Part shown: piece by piece, positions 1 through 5,692 of the stretch
How positions within the stretch are numbered: position 1 is the stretch's first letter
Layout: each line of letters starts with the position of its first letter
Assembly (NCBI GenBank): GCA_030640865.1
Contig: DAOWIP010000418.1
Coordinates: 1-7,947 of the forward strand
DNA from: Sedimentisphaerales bacterium
GTDB lineage: Bacteria > Planctomycetota > Phycisphaerae > Sedimentisphaerales > SM23-30
Direction of reading: 5' to 3'
Length of the DNA: 7,947 bases
Position numbers and translations under genes: made by a program
The notes under the pieces: model-generated
The model's database searches: none
Seen by the model: only the letters and a program-made list of their open reading frames with translations
What the model was told of the DNA's origin: nothing

Positions 1-666
1 ACCATCTCGGCAGGACGACTAACCAAATTGCTGGGTCCGGCTCCCTACGAATCGGAATTAGCTCTGCGAACCAATGTGCCGGGAGTCGCGACCGGACTGG
101 CTTATACACCCGTCGGCGGTGAAATACTTTTCGTCGAATCGACCGTCATCCCCGGCAAAGGACAATTGATTTTAACCGGTCAACTGGGCGATGTTATGAA
201 GGAAAGCGCCCAAACCGCCCTGAGCGCATTGAAAAGCCTGGCCCTGACTAAGAGCAAGAGCAGAGGCAACGGCATTCTGTCGCAACTGGCGAAGGTCCTG
301 TCTGACGAAGACACCACAAGCAAACAGAACATACATATACATGTTCCCGCCGGCGCGGTCCCCAAAGACGGTCCTTCAGCGGGTCTGGCAATGTACACAT
401 CGATGGCGTCACTGTTTGTTGACCGGGCGGTGCGGGGCGACATCGCTATGACCGGCGAGATTACACTGCGAGGCAATGTTCTGCCGATCGGCGGCGTTAA
501 GGAAAAACTGCTTGCCGCCAAACGGGCAGGTATCAAGACCGTGATTTTACCGGACAGAAATCGCAAGGACCTCGTCGATCTGCAAAAAGAAGTAACCCGC
601 GGTCTGAAGTTTGAATTCGTTCGCTCTGTTGAGAAGGTCTTGCGTATCGCGCTGGAAACTCGATAA
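1..666 (+). CDS. lon: Lon protease (endopeptidase La), C-terminal proteolytic domain, 5' end outside window
   Basis: ATP-dependent cytoplasmic serine protease that degrades misfolded and short-lived regulatory proteins. Only the last ~221 codons are visible; the frame is open from base 1, so the TTG at 28 is not a real start. What remains is the Lon C-terminal (S16 peptidase) domain. It begins near the GVATGLAYTPVGGEIL segment that opens this domain in family members. The catalytic serine sits in PKDGPSAG (Ser codon 376-378). The catalytic lysine is in LPIGGVKEKLLAAKRAG (Lys codon 499-501), after the hallmark MTGEITLRG. The Ser-Lys dyad is therefore intact and the domain looks functional. The AAA+ and N-terminal domains must lie upstream. 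The gene ends in TAA and is followed 19 nt later by the STAS gene, which has its own Shine-Dalgarno site, suggesting co-transcription. Identification is very secure. Confidence 0.97.
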   Translation, partial: TISAGRLTKLLGPAPYESELALRTNVPGVATGLAYTPVGGEILFVESTVIPGKGQLILTGQLGDVMKESAQTALSALKSLALTKSKSRGNGILSQLAKVLSDEDTTSKQNIHIHVPAGAVPKDGPSAGLAMYTSMASLFVDRAVRGDIAMTGEITLRGNVLPIGGVKEKLLAAKRAGIKTVILPDRNRKDLVDLQKEVTRGLKFEFVRSVEKVLRIALETR

Positions 667-685
667 TTAACACAGGAGCAAGTCT

Positions 686-1048
686 ATGACCGACGAAACG
701 CACCTGATACTGACAAAAAAAGACGGCGTAACAATTATTGGCTTCAAAGACCCAACCATTCTTGATGCCTATCATGTTCACGAAGTCAGCAAACAGCTCT
801 TCGGCCTGGTCGGAAAGGATGAATACAGGTTATTGGTGCTGGATTTTTCCACCATAAAAATGTTGAGCAGCCAAACGCTCAGTGTGCTTCTGAAAATGCG
901 ACAGGAACTGGACGCTGTAGATGGCCGAATGGTACTCAGCGGTATCGATCCGGGCCTGTACCGCGTTTTCAAGATAACCAATCTGCAGAGTATTTTTGAG
1001 TTCTTCAGCGATATTGACTCGGCTGTTGAGTATTTGAAGTCCTTGTGA
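686..1048 (+). CDS. STAS-domain protein (anti-sigma-factor-antagonist-like)
   Basis: A 120-residue protein that is one STAS domain, the fold of SpoIIAA-type anti-anti-sigma factors. In those systems STAS proteins bind switch kinases or anti-sigma factors and are controlled by serine phosphorylation. Visible signs: a first beta hairpin (LILTKKDGVTIIGF), a strand LLVLDFSTI, then MLSSQTLSVLLKM (residues 59-71) at the usual phosphorylation loop, and a C-terminal helix ending AVEYLKSL. Aligned by eye to SpoIIAA (MDSSGLGVIL), the Asp is Ser61, the first Ser is kept (Ser62) and the second is Gln63, so control by phosphorylation is uncertain. The start is supported by AGGAG at 674-678, 7 nt before ATG. 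It lies 19 nt after lon and 12 nt before the ACT gene. No partner kinase or sigma factor is visible here, so the target is unknown. Confidence 0.87.
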   Translation: MTDETHLILTKKDGVTIIGFKDPTILDAYHVHEVSKQLFGLVGKDEYRLLVLDFSTIKMLSSQTLSVLLKMRQELDAVDGRMVLSGIDPGLYRVFKITNLQSIFEFFSDIDSAVEYLKSL

Positions 1049-1060
1049 TAGGAGGCAAAA

Positions 1061-1528
1061 ATGCACATTGCCACACAATTTTCAATCTTTTTAATCAATA
1101 AGCCTGGCATTCTCGCTCAGGTACTCAACGCGTTGGCAAAAGCGAAGGTCAACATAGTTGCCATGACCATGATGGATTCGGTCGAGCACGGCGTTCTGAG
1201 GCTTGTGGCCGCTCAACCTGAGCATGCCCGCGATATTCTCAAACACATCAGCGTCCAGGTGAACGAAACAGAGGTCCTGTGCGTAACACTTTCCAACAAA
1301 CCAGGCGCCCTCGCTGACGTTGCTACGCAACTTTCGAAGGTTCATGTGAACATCAACTACTGCTATGTTACCGCAGGCGCTCGTGGTGGAAAAACCACCG
1401 GCGTGCTCAAGGTTGCCGATCTGCCAAAAGCTATCAGGGTACTGGAAAAAACCGGCACTCAGAAAAAAATAATCGCCGGCAAAAAACAAAAGAAACTACG
1501 ACCCGCTCCCTCCCACCGTAGTCGATAA
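1061..1528 (+). CDS. Tandem ACT-domain protein
   Basis: A 155-residue protein made of two ACT domains, small-ligand (often amino acid) binding modules. The layout resembles stand-alone two-ACT proteins of the COG4747 type. ACT1 covers about residues 6-65, with NKPG at 13-16 followed by ILAQVLNALAKAKVNIVAM. ACT2 covers about 71-128, with NKPG at 79-82 followed by ALADVATQLSKVHVNINYCYV. The Pro-Gly pairs lie at the strand-helix turn where ACT domains contact ligand. No catalytic domain is fused, so a regulatory or sensor role is inferred; the ligand cannot be read from sequence. The C-terminal tail (about 134-155) is strongly basic (KK, GKKQKK, RSR) and probably disordered. AGGAGG at 1050-1055 lies 5 nt before ATG, an excellent ribosome binding site. 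It is the third gene of the apparent lon-STAS-ACT run and ends in TAA. Confidence 0.88.
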   Translation: MHIATQFSIFLINKPGILAQVLNALAKAKVNIVAMTMMDSVEHGVLRLVAAQPEHARDILKHISVQVNETEVLCVTLSNKPGALADVATQLSKVHVNINYCYVTAGARGGKTTGVLKVADLPKAIRVLEKTGTQKKIIAGKKQKKLRPAPSHRSR

Positions 1529-1540
1529 GAAAAATGATAC

Positions 1541-1559
1541 CGTCCCAACCTTTGGGACG
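1541..1559 (+). terminator. Short perfect hairpin after the ACT gene, possible terminator
   Basis: CGTCCCAA (1541-1548) and TTGGGACG (1552-1559) form an 8-bp perfect stem with a 3-nt loop, 12 nt after the ACT gene stop. It is followed by a mixed A/T stretch rather than a clean T run, so as an intrinsic terminator it is weak. It could end the lon-STAS-ACT transcript or protect its 3' end. Confidence 0.45.
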
Positions 1560-1576
1560 ATACCAATATTCTTTAC

Positions 1577-1618
1577 AAAAAAAGGCCGCGAGTCCCGATT
1601 AAATCGAAACTCACGACC
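1577..1618 (-). terminator. Intrinsic terminator for the LamG/PEP-CTERM gene
   Basis: Read on the - strand, a 35-nt hairpin (1618 down to 1584) forms a 16-bp stem with a 3-nt loop and is followed at once by seven T (1583 down to 1577). It lies 64 nt beyond the stop of the LamG gene. Four of the pairs are U.G in - strand RNA; on the + strand the same positions become A/C mismatches. The structure is therefore tuned to - strand RNA and is a directional terminator, not a bidirectional one. Confidence 0.9.
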
Positions 1619-1639
1619 ATTCTTACGGTTGCTAAACTA

Positions 1640-1658
1640 AGTGGGTTCATAGCCCACT
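1640..1658. other. Small hairpin in the 3' flank of the LamG gene
   Basis: AGTGGGT (1640-1646) and GCCCACT (1652-1658) can pair over 7 bp (one G.U on the + strand) with a 5-nt loop. There is no T run on either side. It sits between the LamG stop codon and its terminator and may be only a 3'-UTR structure. Confidence 0.35.
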
Positions 1659-1682
1659 ATCAACCTGATCTAAATTACAAGT

Positions 1683-2456
1683 CTATGCCCGGCGTCTCCG
1701 ATACAACGCCAAACCTCCAAGTGCCAGCAACGCCACCGTCATCGGTTCAGGAACTATACCAGCGACTTCATCGGCCGTCATCGTGTGATCGTAGATGCGA
1801 ACATCGTCCATCAATCCATCGAAATAGCGAGTATATTGAGCTTCATTATACTGGTAAACTCCGATCCGCGCGGGCCAATCCGAGATGGTATTAACCGGCC
1901 CCACCGCGGTGTCAGTGCTGCCTACCAAATCGCCATTGAGATACAGGCGAATCTTCGAGGTCCCGCTCGCCACGTATTCATATGTGGTTGCCATGTGGGC
2001 CCAGGTACCAACCTCTACAACACCTAAACCAGTCTCGGAGACAAGAGACGTTCCAGATTCGTCTGGTTGGGCAACACGAGTCTTGATTGCGCCGGTAGGC
2101 TCAACGCGGAAATACCACCCACGCCGAGGTATATACCCAGGAACCAATTCAGACCCGTATTTATTGACGACCGGGGTATTATCCAGGAGCACATCCGCCT
2201 TTATCCAGGCAGCGATCGTGAACGCATTGGTGAGATCGAAATCCGAATCCGTTCCCAAGTCCACCCAGTCACCGTCACCGTCCAGGGACAGCTTCCCTCC
2301 GACGGTAGTCGCGTCACCAACAGGCGTACCGGTATGGCCGTTACTGGAACTATCATTGAAATTACATTCAAACTCATAATGTGCCACAAGGTCCGCTCTC
2401 GCGACACCGGCCACCAACACGATGGCCAACACCATAAACAAACTCATTTTCTTCAT
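1683..2456 (-). CDS. Secreted LamG-domain protein with PEP-CTERM sorting signal
   Basis: An exported surface or extracellular protein of about 257 residues. It opens with a signal peptide (KKM, then a hydrophobic run LFMVLAIVLVAGV, ARA cleavage site). A LamG/concanavalin A-like jellyroll domain follows. Its start LVAHYEFECNFNDSSSNGHTG, the middle FTIAAWIKAD and the end FDGLMDDVRIYDHTMTADEV are typical of the planctomycete LamG family. The C-terminus is a PEP-CTERM signal: VPEP, a hydrophobic segment TVALLALGGLAL, then YRRRRA. In known systems an exosortase recognises this tail and processes the protein during surface sorting or release; no exosortase is in this window. LamG domains usually bind carbohydrate or protein, but the ligand is unknown. 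The start is placed at 2456 because AAGGAG then has 7-nt spacing; the ATG at 2462 adds two residues but leaves only 1 nt. It stands alone with its own terminator; stop TAG. Confidence 0.9.
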   Translation of the reverse strand: MKKMSLFMVLAIVLVAGVARADLVAHYEFECNFNDSSSNGHTGTPVGDATTVGGKLSLDGDGDWVDLGTDSDFDLTNAFTIAAWIKADVLLDNTPVVNKYGSELVPGYIPRRGWYFRVEPTGAIKTRVAQPDESGTSLVSETGLGVVEVGTWAHMATTYEYVASGTSKIRLYLNGDLVGSTDTAVGPVNTISDWPARIGVYQYNEAQYTRYFDGLMDDVRIYDHTMTADEVAGIVPEPMTVALLALGGLALYRRRRA

Positions 2457-2463
2457 CTTCATT

Positions 2464-2469
2464 CTCCTT
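2464..2469 (-). promoter_or_regulatory. Ribosome binding site that decides the LamG protein start
   Basis: AAGGAG reads on the - strand from 2469 to 2464. It is 1 nt from the first in-frame ATG (2462) but 7 nt from the second (2456), the normal spacing. Initiation at 2456 is therefore favoured. Confidence 0.7.
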
Positions 2470-2591
2470 TATTGAATGAACTTCACCTTGCATCCCGAAG
2501 TTTCGTTCAACACTTTCCTCTTCCTCCGGAATACAATTCTTCTGCGGTGTCTTGACGATCAAAACACCATTAACACAACACACACGCTTTT

Positions 2592-2643
2592 CTTGAAATA
2601 TCTTTCCGCGAAAACGGCCTATCCGCCCGCGGGATATTTCAAG
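2592..2643. repeat. Long inverted repeat / stem-loop
   Basis: CTTGAAATATC (2592-2602) and GATATTTCAAG (2633-2643) are perfect 11-bp arms. After a 3-nt bulge (TTT, 2603-2605) the stem continues with CCGCG (2606-2610) against CGCGG (2628-2632). The loop is 17 nt. Total pairing is 16 bp, symmetric between strands, so it could form in DNA or in either RNA. It lies about 130 bp upstream of the LamG start. There is no T run after it, so a terminator is unlikely. Confidence 0.65.
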
Positions 2644-2771
2644 CATTATCCATTCCGTGAAAATAACACACCGCACCTTGGATACCAACATTCACCAAGA
2701 GGCTGTGCAAATGATATAAGACTCCTTTGATTCATTCTTCATTATAACCGGATTACACCAAATATCAACCC

Positions 2772-2798
2772 TTTTTTTCTATTTTTTTCAGTTTTTTT
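2772..2798. promoter_or_regulatory. Three T7 tracts phased at 10 bp (predicted bent DNA)
   Basis: Seven-T runs occupy 2772-2778, 2782-2788 and 2792-2798, each start exactly 10 bp after the last. A/T tracts in phase with the helical repeat are known to curve DNA. The site lies in the intergenic region, about 380 bp upstream of ktrB and 315 bp upstream of the LamG start. A nucleoid-protein binding role is inference. Confidence 0.6.
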
Positions 2799-2824
2799 GT
2801 CCCAGTCGGCAAAAATCCCACAAA

Positions 2825-3006
2825 ATAACTGTAACCCCCTTTGGTTGCAGCAGTTATGATTGTCCGCCTGTTTTTTAGAAAGGGCTTCAGCCCATACGGC
2901 TTCCCCACGAAAGTCGGATGGCTGCTACCCAACATATTGTGTGGCAGCCACTGGAGTCCCGATAGAATCGGCCGGGTGGCACCTTTCTGTATTTCAGAGA
3001 GGTGTT
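2825..3006 (+). other. Cluster of hairpins upstream of ktrB, possible structured RNA or dispersed repeat
   Basis: Four stem-loops follow one another. (a) ATAACTG 2825-2831 pairs with CAGTTAT 2851-2857, with inner AACC/GGTT (2833-2836/2843-2846). (b) GGGCT/AGCCC at 2882-2893. (c) A 13-position stem pairs 2919-2931 with 2938-2950, with one mismatch and one G.U. (d) ACCTTTCTG 2981-2989 pairs with CAGAGAGGT 2995-3003, extendable to 2978-3006 by C-G and two G.U pairs. In (c) and (d) the wobble pairs work only in + strand RNA, the direction of ktrB. I recognise no known riboswitch. It may instead be an intergenic repeat family. Confidence 0.4.
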
Positions 3007-3045
3007 CTTGTATAATCGTCGGTATGGAACCCAGCAAAATTATAT

Positions 3046-3062
3046 TAACTGATCAGTAGTTA
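3046..3062. promoter_or_regulatory. Palindrome, possible operator
   Basis: ACTGATCAGT (3048-3057) is a perfect 10-bp palindrome. It overlaps a second inverted pair, TAACT (3046-3050) and AGTTA (3058-3062). It sits about 115 bp upstream of the ktrB start, where a repressor or activator site could be. No known consensus is recognised. Confidence 0.3.
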
Positions 3063-3157
3063 TAGTGCTCACGATTGAAAGTCCTCTTTCGGTTGTTTAT
3101 TTTTCATTTTATGTTTTACATTGTTACAGGGGTATTCCATTTTGCAAAAGTACAGTG

Positions 3158-3163
3158 TATAAT
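3158..3163 (+). promoter_or_regulatory. Candidate -10 box of the ktrB promoter
   Basis: TATAAT is a perfect sigma70-type -10 hexamer, preceded by TG. The -35 position (about 3135-3140) is poor. The box ends 14 nt before the ktrB ATG, so the transcript would begin only a few bases before the start codon. That fits the lack of any Shine-Dalgarno sequence before that ATG. Confidence 0.45.
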
Positions 3164-3177
3164 CCCATAATACAATT

Positions 3178-4974
3178 ATGTCAGGTAGCGGAGCTAAACA
3201 TTTATATTGGTTGGCCCTTAGCCGCTGGGTGAGTGTGCCGGCGGCGGTGATAGCGGTGGGCGTACTGGTAGTGGAGTTCGGCTTTGCCGAGCCGCCGGTA
3301 TCGACGGGCTGTCTTCACCTCCTCCAGATTATCGCGGCGGTCCTTTTATGGTGGAATAAAATTTATTTCTGGGCAGTTGTCCAACGTCGGGAATTCACCT
3401 GGTACAAACCCGTACTGGACATAATTTTGCTTTTGCTGTTAGTCCTGTCGCTGATTTTTTTACCCGACCTCACCAAAGCCAGAGCGCCTGCCGCGACGTT
3501 GCGATGGGGCGTGTTTCAGATTTATTTACTATTGTTAGTATTATTCCACTTGGGCCGTTTGAGCATTGCCGCTGCCGCGTCAGGACGGGCGCCGACTCGG
3601 GCGCTGCTGATCAGTTTTGCCGCGATTATTTTCATCGGTTCAATCCTGCTGATGCTGCCGGCCGCGCATCATGGCGGTCGGTTGTGCTTTACTGATGCGG
3701 TCTTTACCGCCACCAGCGCCACCTGTGTAACCGGCCTGATAGTCCGCGATACCGGCAGCGACTTCACACGGCTGGGCCAGACGGTAATCCTGGTAATGAT
3801 CCAGATGGGCGGCCTGGGCATTATGATTTTCGGGGCGCTTTTCGCGATGCTTCTCGGCAGTCCTTTGTCGATGAGAGAATCGGTTGCGATGCGCGACATT
3901 ATGAACGAACAGACTCCCGGCCGGATCGGTCGGGTCGTTGTGTTCATTTGTCTGATCACGCTAACCCTGGAGGCACTGGGGGCCGTTGGCCTTTACGGCA
4001 CATGGGGCAGTGTCCCTGATACAGAAGCAACAACGGCTCTGCGTGGCGGAGCGTTTTACAAAAGCGTCTTTCATTCAATCAGCGCATTTTGTAACGCGGG
4101 CTTTTCGCTTCAGACCGACAGTCTTATGGCCTACCGCGGCTGCCGGCAAATCTATCTGATATTATGTCCGCTGATTATCCTGGGTGGGCTGGGGTTTCCG
4201 GTTCTACACAATTTGTGGACTATTGTCCGCCAACGCATGAGCCGACAGCGTGACGATGGTACGGTAAAAGACTCCGCCTTTGCCTCGGCCCGACTGACCC
4301 TGCACAGCAAAATCGTACTGACCACCACGGCGGCCTTACTGCTGTTTGGCTTTGTCTTGTTCCTTGTCCTCGAATATACCAGCTCCGAGCCAAACCATCA
4401 TCCCGTTACCGGGCTTACGTTGCTTGACAGTCTGTTCAATTCGATAACGGCCCGCACAGCCGGGTTCAATACCGTCGCCATCGACGAGCTTGACGCTGGC
4501 TCTAAACTGGTCTTAATCTTTCTTATGTACGTGGGCGGCTCACCCAGTTCAACCGCTGGTGGCATCAAGACCGTGAGCTTTGCCGTAATGGTTTTGGCGA
4601 TATTCGCCACGATGCGCCGCCGCCGGGAAGTCCTCGTCTTTCATCGTACCATCCCAATGATGGTCGTCCGGAGGGTGGCGACTCTGATCATGCTTTATGG
4701 GCTGTTACTGTGGCTATTGACACTACTGATGACAATCACCGAACACAGCTCCGATCAGGACATCCTGGATTTGTTTTTTGAAGTGGCCTCGGCCCTGGGG
4801 ACCGTGGGCCTTTCGACCGGCGTTACTGGCCAATTGACTTTGGCGGGCAAATGGGTCATTATTATAGCAATGCTAATCGGCCGACTGGGCCCACTGAGTC
4901 TGCTGGCGGCCCTTACGTTCAACATCAGGCCGATACGATACGAATACCCACGCGAACCACTGGTCGTGGGATAA
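3178..4974 (+). CDS. ktrB: K+ uptake channel subunit, KtrB/TrkH family, with N-terminal extension
   Basis: Membrane pore of a Ktr/Trk potassium uptake system, which passes K+ (or Na+/K+) under control of an RCK ring. The 598-residue protein has the four-fold M1-P-M2 plan of the family. The four pore loops are visible with their filter glycines: SATCVTGL (Gly186), SAFCNAGFS (Gly308), SITARTAGFN (Gly429) and SALGTVGLSTG (Gly544). The conserved GGSPSSTAGGIKT follows at 453-465. KtrB proteins are usually about 440-480 residues. Here about 140 extra N-terminal residues carry some four predicted membrane segments (about 17-36, 44-68, 80-97, 109-130) before M1 (about 141-160). The ATG at 3178 has no Shine-Dalgarno site but lies just after a TATAAT box. 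The ktrA-type gene follows 14 nt later, as expected for a two-gene system. Family call is very secure; ktrB versus trkH is chosen on the short single-RCK partner. Confidence 0.93.
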   Translation: MSGSGAKHLYWLALSRWVSVPAAVIAVGVLVVEFGFAEPPVSTGCLHLLQIIAAVLLWWNKIYFWAVVQRREFTWYKPVLDIILLLLLVLSLIFLPDLTKARAPAATLRWGVFQIYLLLLVLFHLGRLSIAAAASGRAPTRALLISFAAIIFIGSILLMLPAAHHGGRLCFTDAVFTATSATCVTGLIVRDTGSDFTRLGQTVILVMIQMGGLGIMIFGALFAMLLGSPLSMRESVAMRDIMNEQTPGRIGRVVVFICLITLTLEALGAVGLYGTWGSVPDTEATTALRGGAFYKSVFHSISAFCNAGFSLQTDSLMAYRGCRQIYLILCPLIILGGLGFPVLHNLWTIVRQRMSRQRDDGTVKDSAFASARLTLHSKIVLTTTAALLLFGFVLFLVLEYTSSEPNHHPVTGLTLLDSLFNSITARTAGFNTVAIDELDAGSKLVLIFLMYVGGSPSSTAGGIKTVSFAVMVLAIFATMRRRREVLVFHRTIPMMVVRRVATLIMLYGLLLWLLTLLMTITEHSSDQDILDLFFEVASALGTVGLSTGVTGQLTLAGKWVIIIAMLIGRLGPLSLLAALTFNIRPIRYEYPREPLVVG

Positions 4975-4988
4975 TTGGAGTTATTATT

Positions 4989-5663
4989 ATGCAGCGATTT
5001 GCCGTAATTGGACTGGGACGTTTTGGGACCCAACTGGCACGGGGACTGACGCGGGCAGGGGCGGAGGTGGTCGCCATCGACAAGGACCGCAAAATCATCG
5101 AGAATATCAGTTCCGAAGTTACTGTGGCGGTAAGGCTCGATTCGACTGATGAAGATGCTTTGCTCGCTCAGGGTATTGACAAGGTCGATGTCGCCATTAT
5201 CGGGATTGGCCAGGGCTTTGAGACCAGTATTCTAACTACCGTAACGCTGAAATCAATCGGTGTTAAGCACATCTGCGCCCGTGCCGAGCGGCAAATGCAC
5301 GGCCGAATCCTGCGTCGCATCGGAGCCGACGAAATAATCTTTCCTGAAGACGAGTCTGCTCAGCGATGGGCTTTCAAACTGATGGCCCCGCAGATCAGCG
5401 AAAAGCTGGAGTTTGCTCCCGGCTTCAGCCTGGCCCAGTACACAGCCCCGGGCAGCTTCCAGGATAAGACGATTATCGAACTACAGCTCCGCAAAAAATA
5501 CCGTGTCAATCTGATCGGTTTCCGCCGGGCCGAGACCAAAAGCGATACAAAATTATCCCGACAGGTCATCAACGTTCCTCAGCCCGATACCGTTATCCAC
5601 AAGGGCGACCTTTTATGGCTCGTCGGCAGCGATGAAGACCTCGCCTCCCTGCCCGAAAAGTAG
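4989..5663 (+). CDS. ktrA: K+ uptake regulatory subunit, KtrA/TrkA-type RCK protein
   Basis: Cytoplasmic gating subunit that forms a ring on the KtrB pore and responds to nucleotides. It has 224 residues, the single-RCK size of KtrA rather than the double-length TrkA of enterobacteria. The RCK_N Rossmann fold starts at once: FAVIGLGRFGTQLA with GxGxxG at Gly8-Gly10-Gly13, and Asp31 at the end of beta2 (VVAIDKD) for ribose contact. LDSTDEDAL and the AIIGIG segment follow. RCK_C is about residues 140-224 (LAQYTAPGSFQDKTIIEL to KGDLLWLVGSDEDL). The start is ATG 4989: GGAG at 4977-4980 gives 8-nt spacing and the protein then begins one strand before GxGxxG. An upstream in-frame start at 4851 would overlap ktrB deeply and is rejected. 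The TAG stop is the first triplet of a repeated 12-mer shared with the pssA end. Confidence 0.95.
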   Translation: MQRFAVIGLGRFGTQLARGLTRAGAEVVAIDKDRKIIENISSEVTVAVRLDSTDEDALLAQGIDKVDVAIIGIGQGFETSILTTVTLKSIGVKHICARAERQMHGRILRRIGADEIIFPEDESAQRWAFKLMAPQISEKLEFAPGFSLAQYTAPGSFQDKTIIELQLRKKYRVNLIGFRRAETKSDTKLSRQVINVPQPDTVIHKGDLLWLVGSDEDLASLPEK

Positions 5664-5690
5664 AGAGTAGAGAGTTGTGTGGCACCTACA
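5661..5690 (+). repeat. GAGAGTAGAG-type repeat and TTGTGTGGCA motif between convergent genes
   Basis: TAGAGAGTAGAG (5661-5672) starts on the ktrA stop codon and recurs, inverted, at 6370-6359, where it starts on the pssA stop codon. It is followed by TTGTGTGGCA (5675-5684), which also occurs at 2937-2946, and TGGCACCT (5680-5687), which also occurs at 2977-2984. The 29-bp gap between ktrA and the converging pcm gene consists almost wholly of these repeated words and shows no terminator hairpin. Confidence 0.6.
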
Positions 5691-5692
5691 AA

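Larger units (their letters stand above)
2463..3177. other. 715-bp divergent intergenic region without convincing genes
   Basis: This lies between the LamG gene (-) and ktrB (+). Open frames here (for example 2476-2730 + and 3037-2765 -) show no recognisable domain, and their composition follows repeats and homopolymer tracts, so I do not call genes. The region holds a long inverted repeat (2592-2643), three phased T7 tracts (2772-2798), several hairpins (2825-3006), a palindrome (3046-3062) and a TATAAT box (3158-3163). It should contain the promoters of both flanking genes; only the ktrB one can be suggested from sequence. Confidence 0.7.

Noticed and set aside
2476..2730. 84-codon open frame on the + strand
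   Set aside because: No domain, no spaced Shine-Dalgarno, and it spans the 52-nt inverted repeat.
2765..3037. 90-codon open frame on the - strand
   Set aside because: It runs through the hairpin cluster and the phased T7 tracts, which give a lysine-rich end; no domain is recognisable. Best read as non-coding.
2825..3177. c-di-AMP (ydaO-type) riboswitch ahead of ktrB
   Set aside because: The context would fit, but I cannot find the conserved core of that class; only generic hairpins are seen.
4851..4988. Upstream start for the KtrA protein
   Set aside because: It would overlap ktrB by over 120 nt and add a non-family sequence; ATG 4989 has GGAG at 8 nt and begins right before the Rossmann motif.
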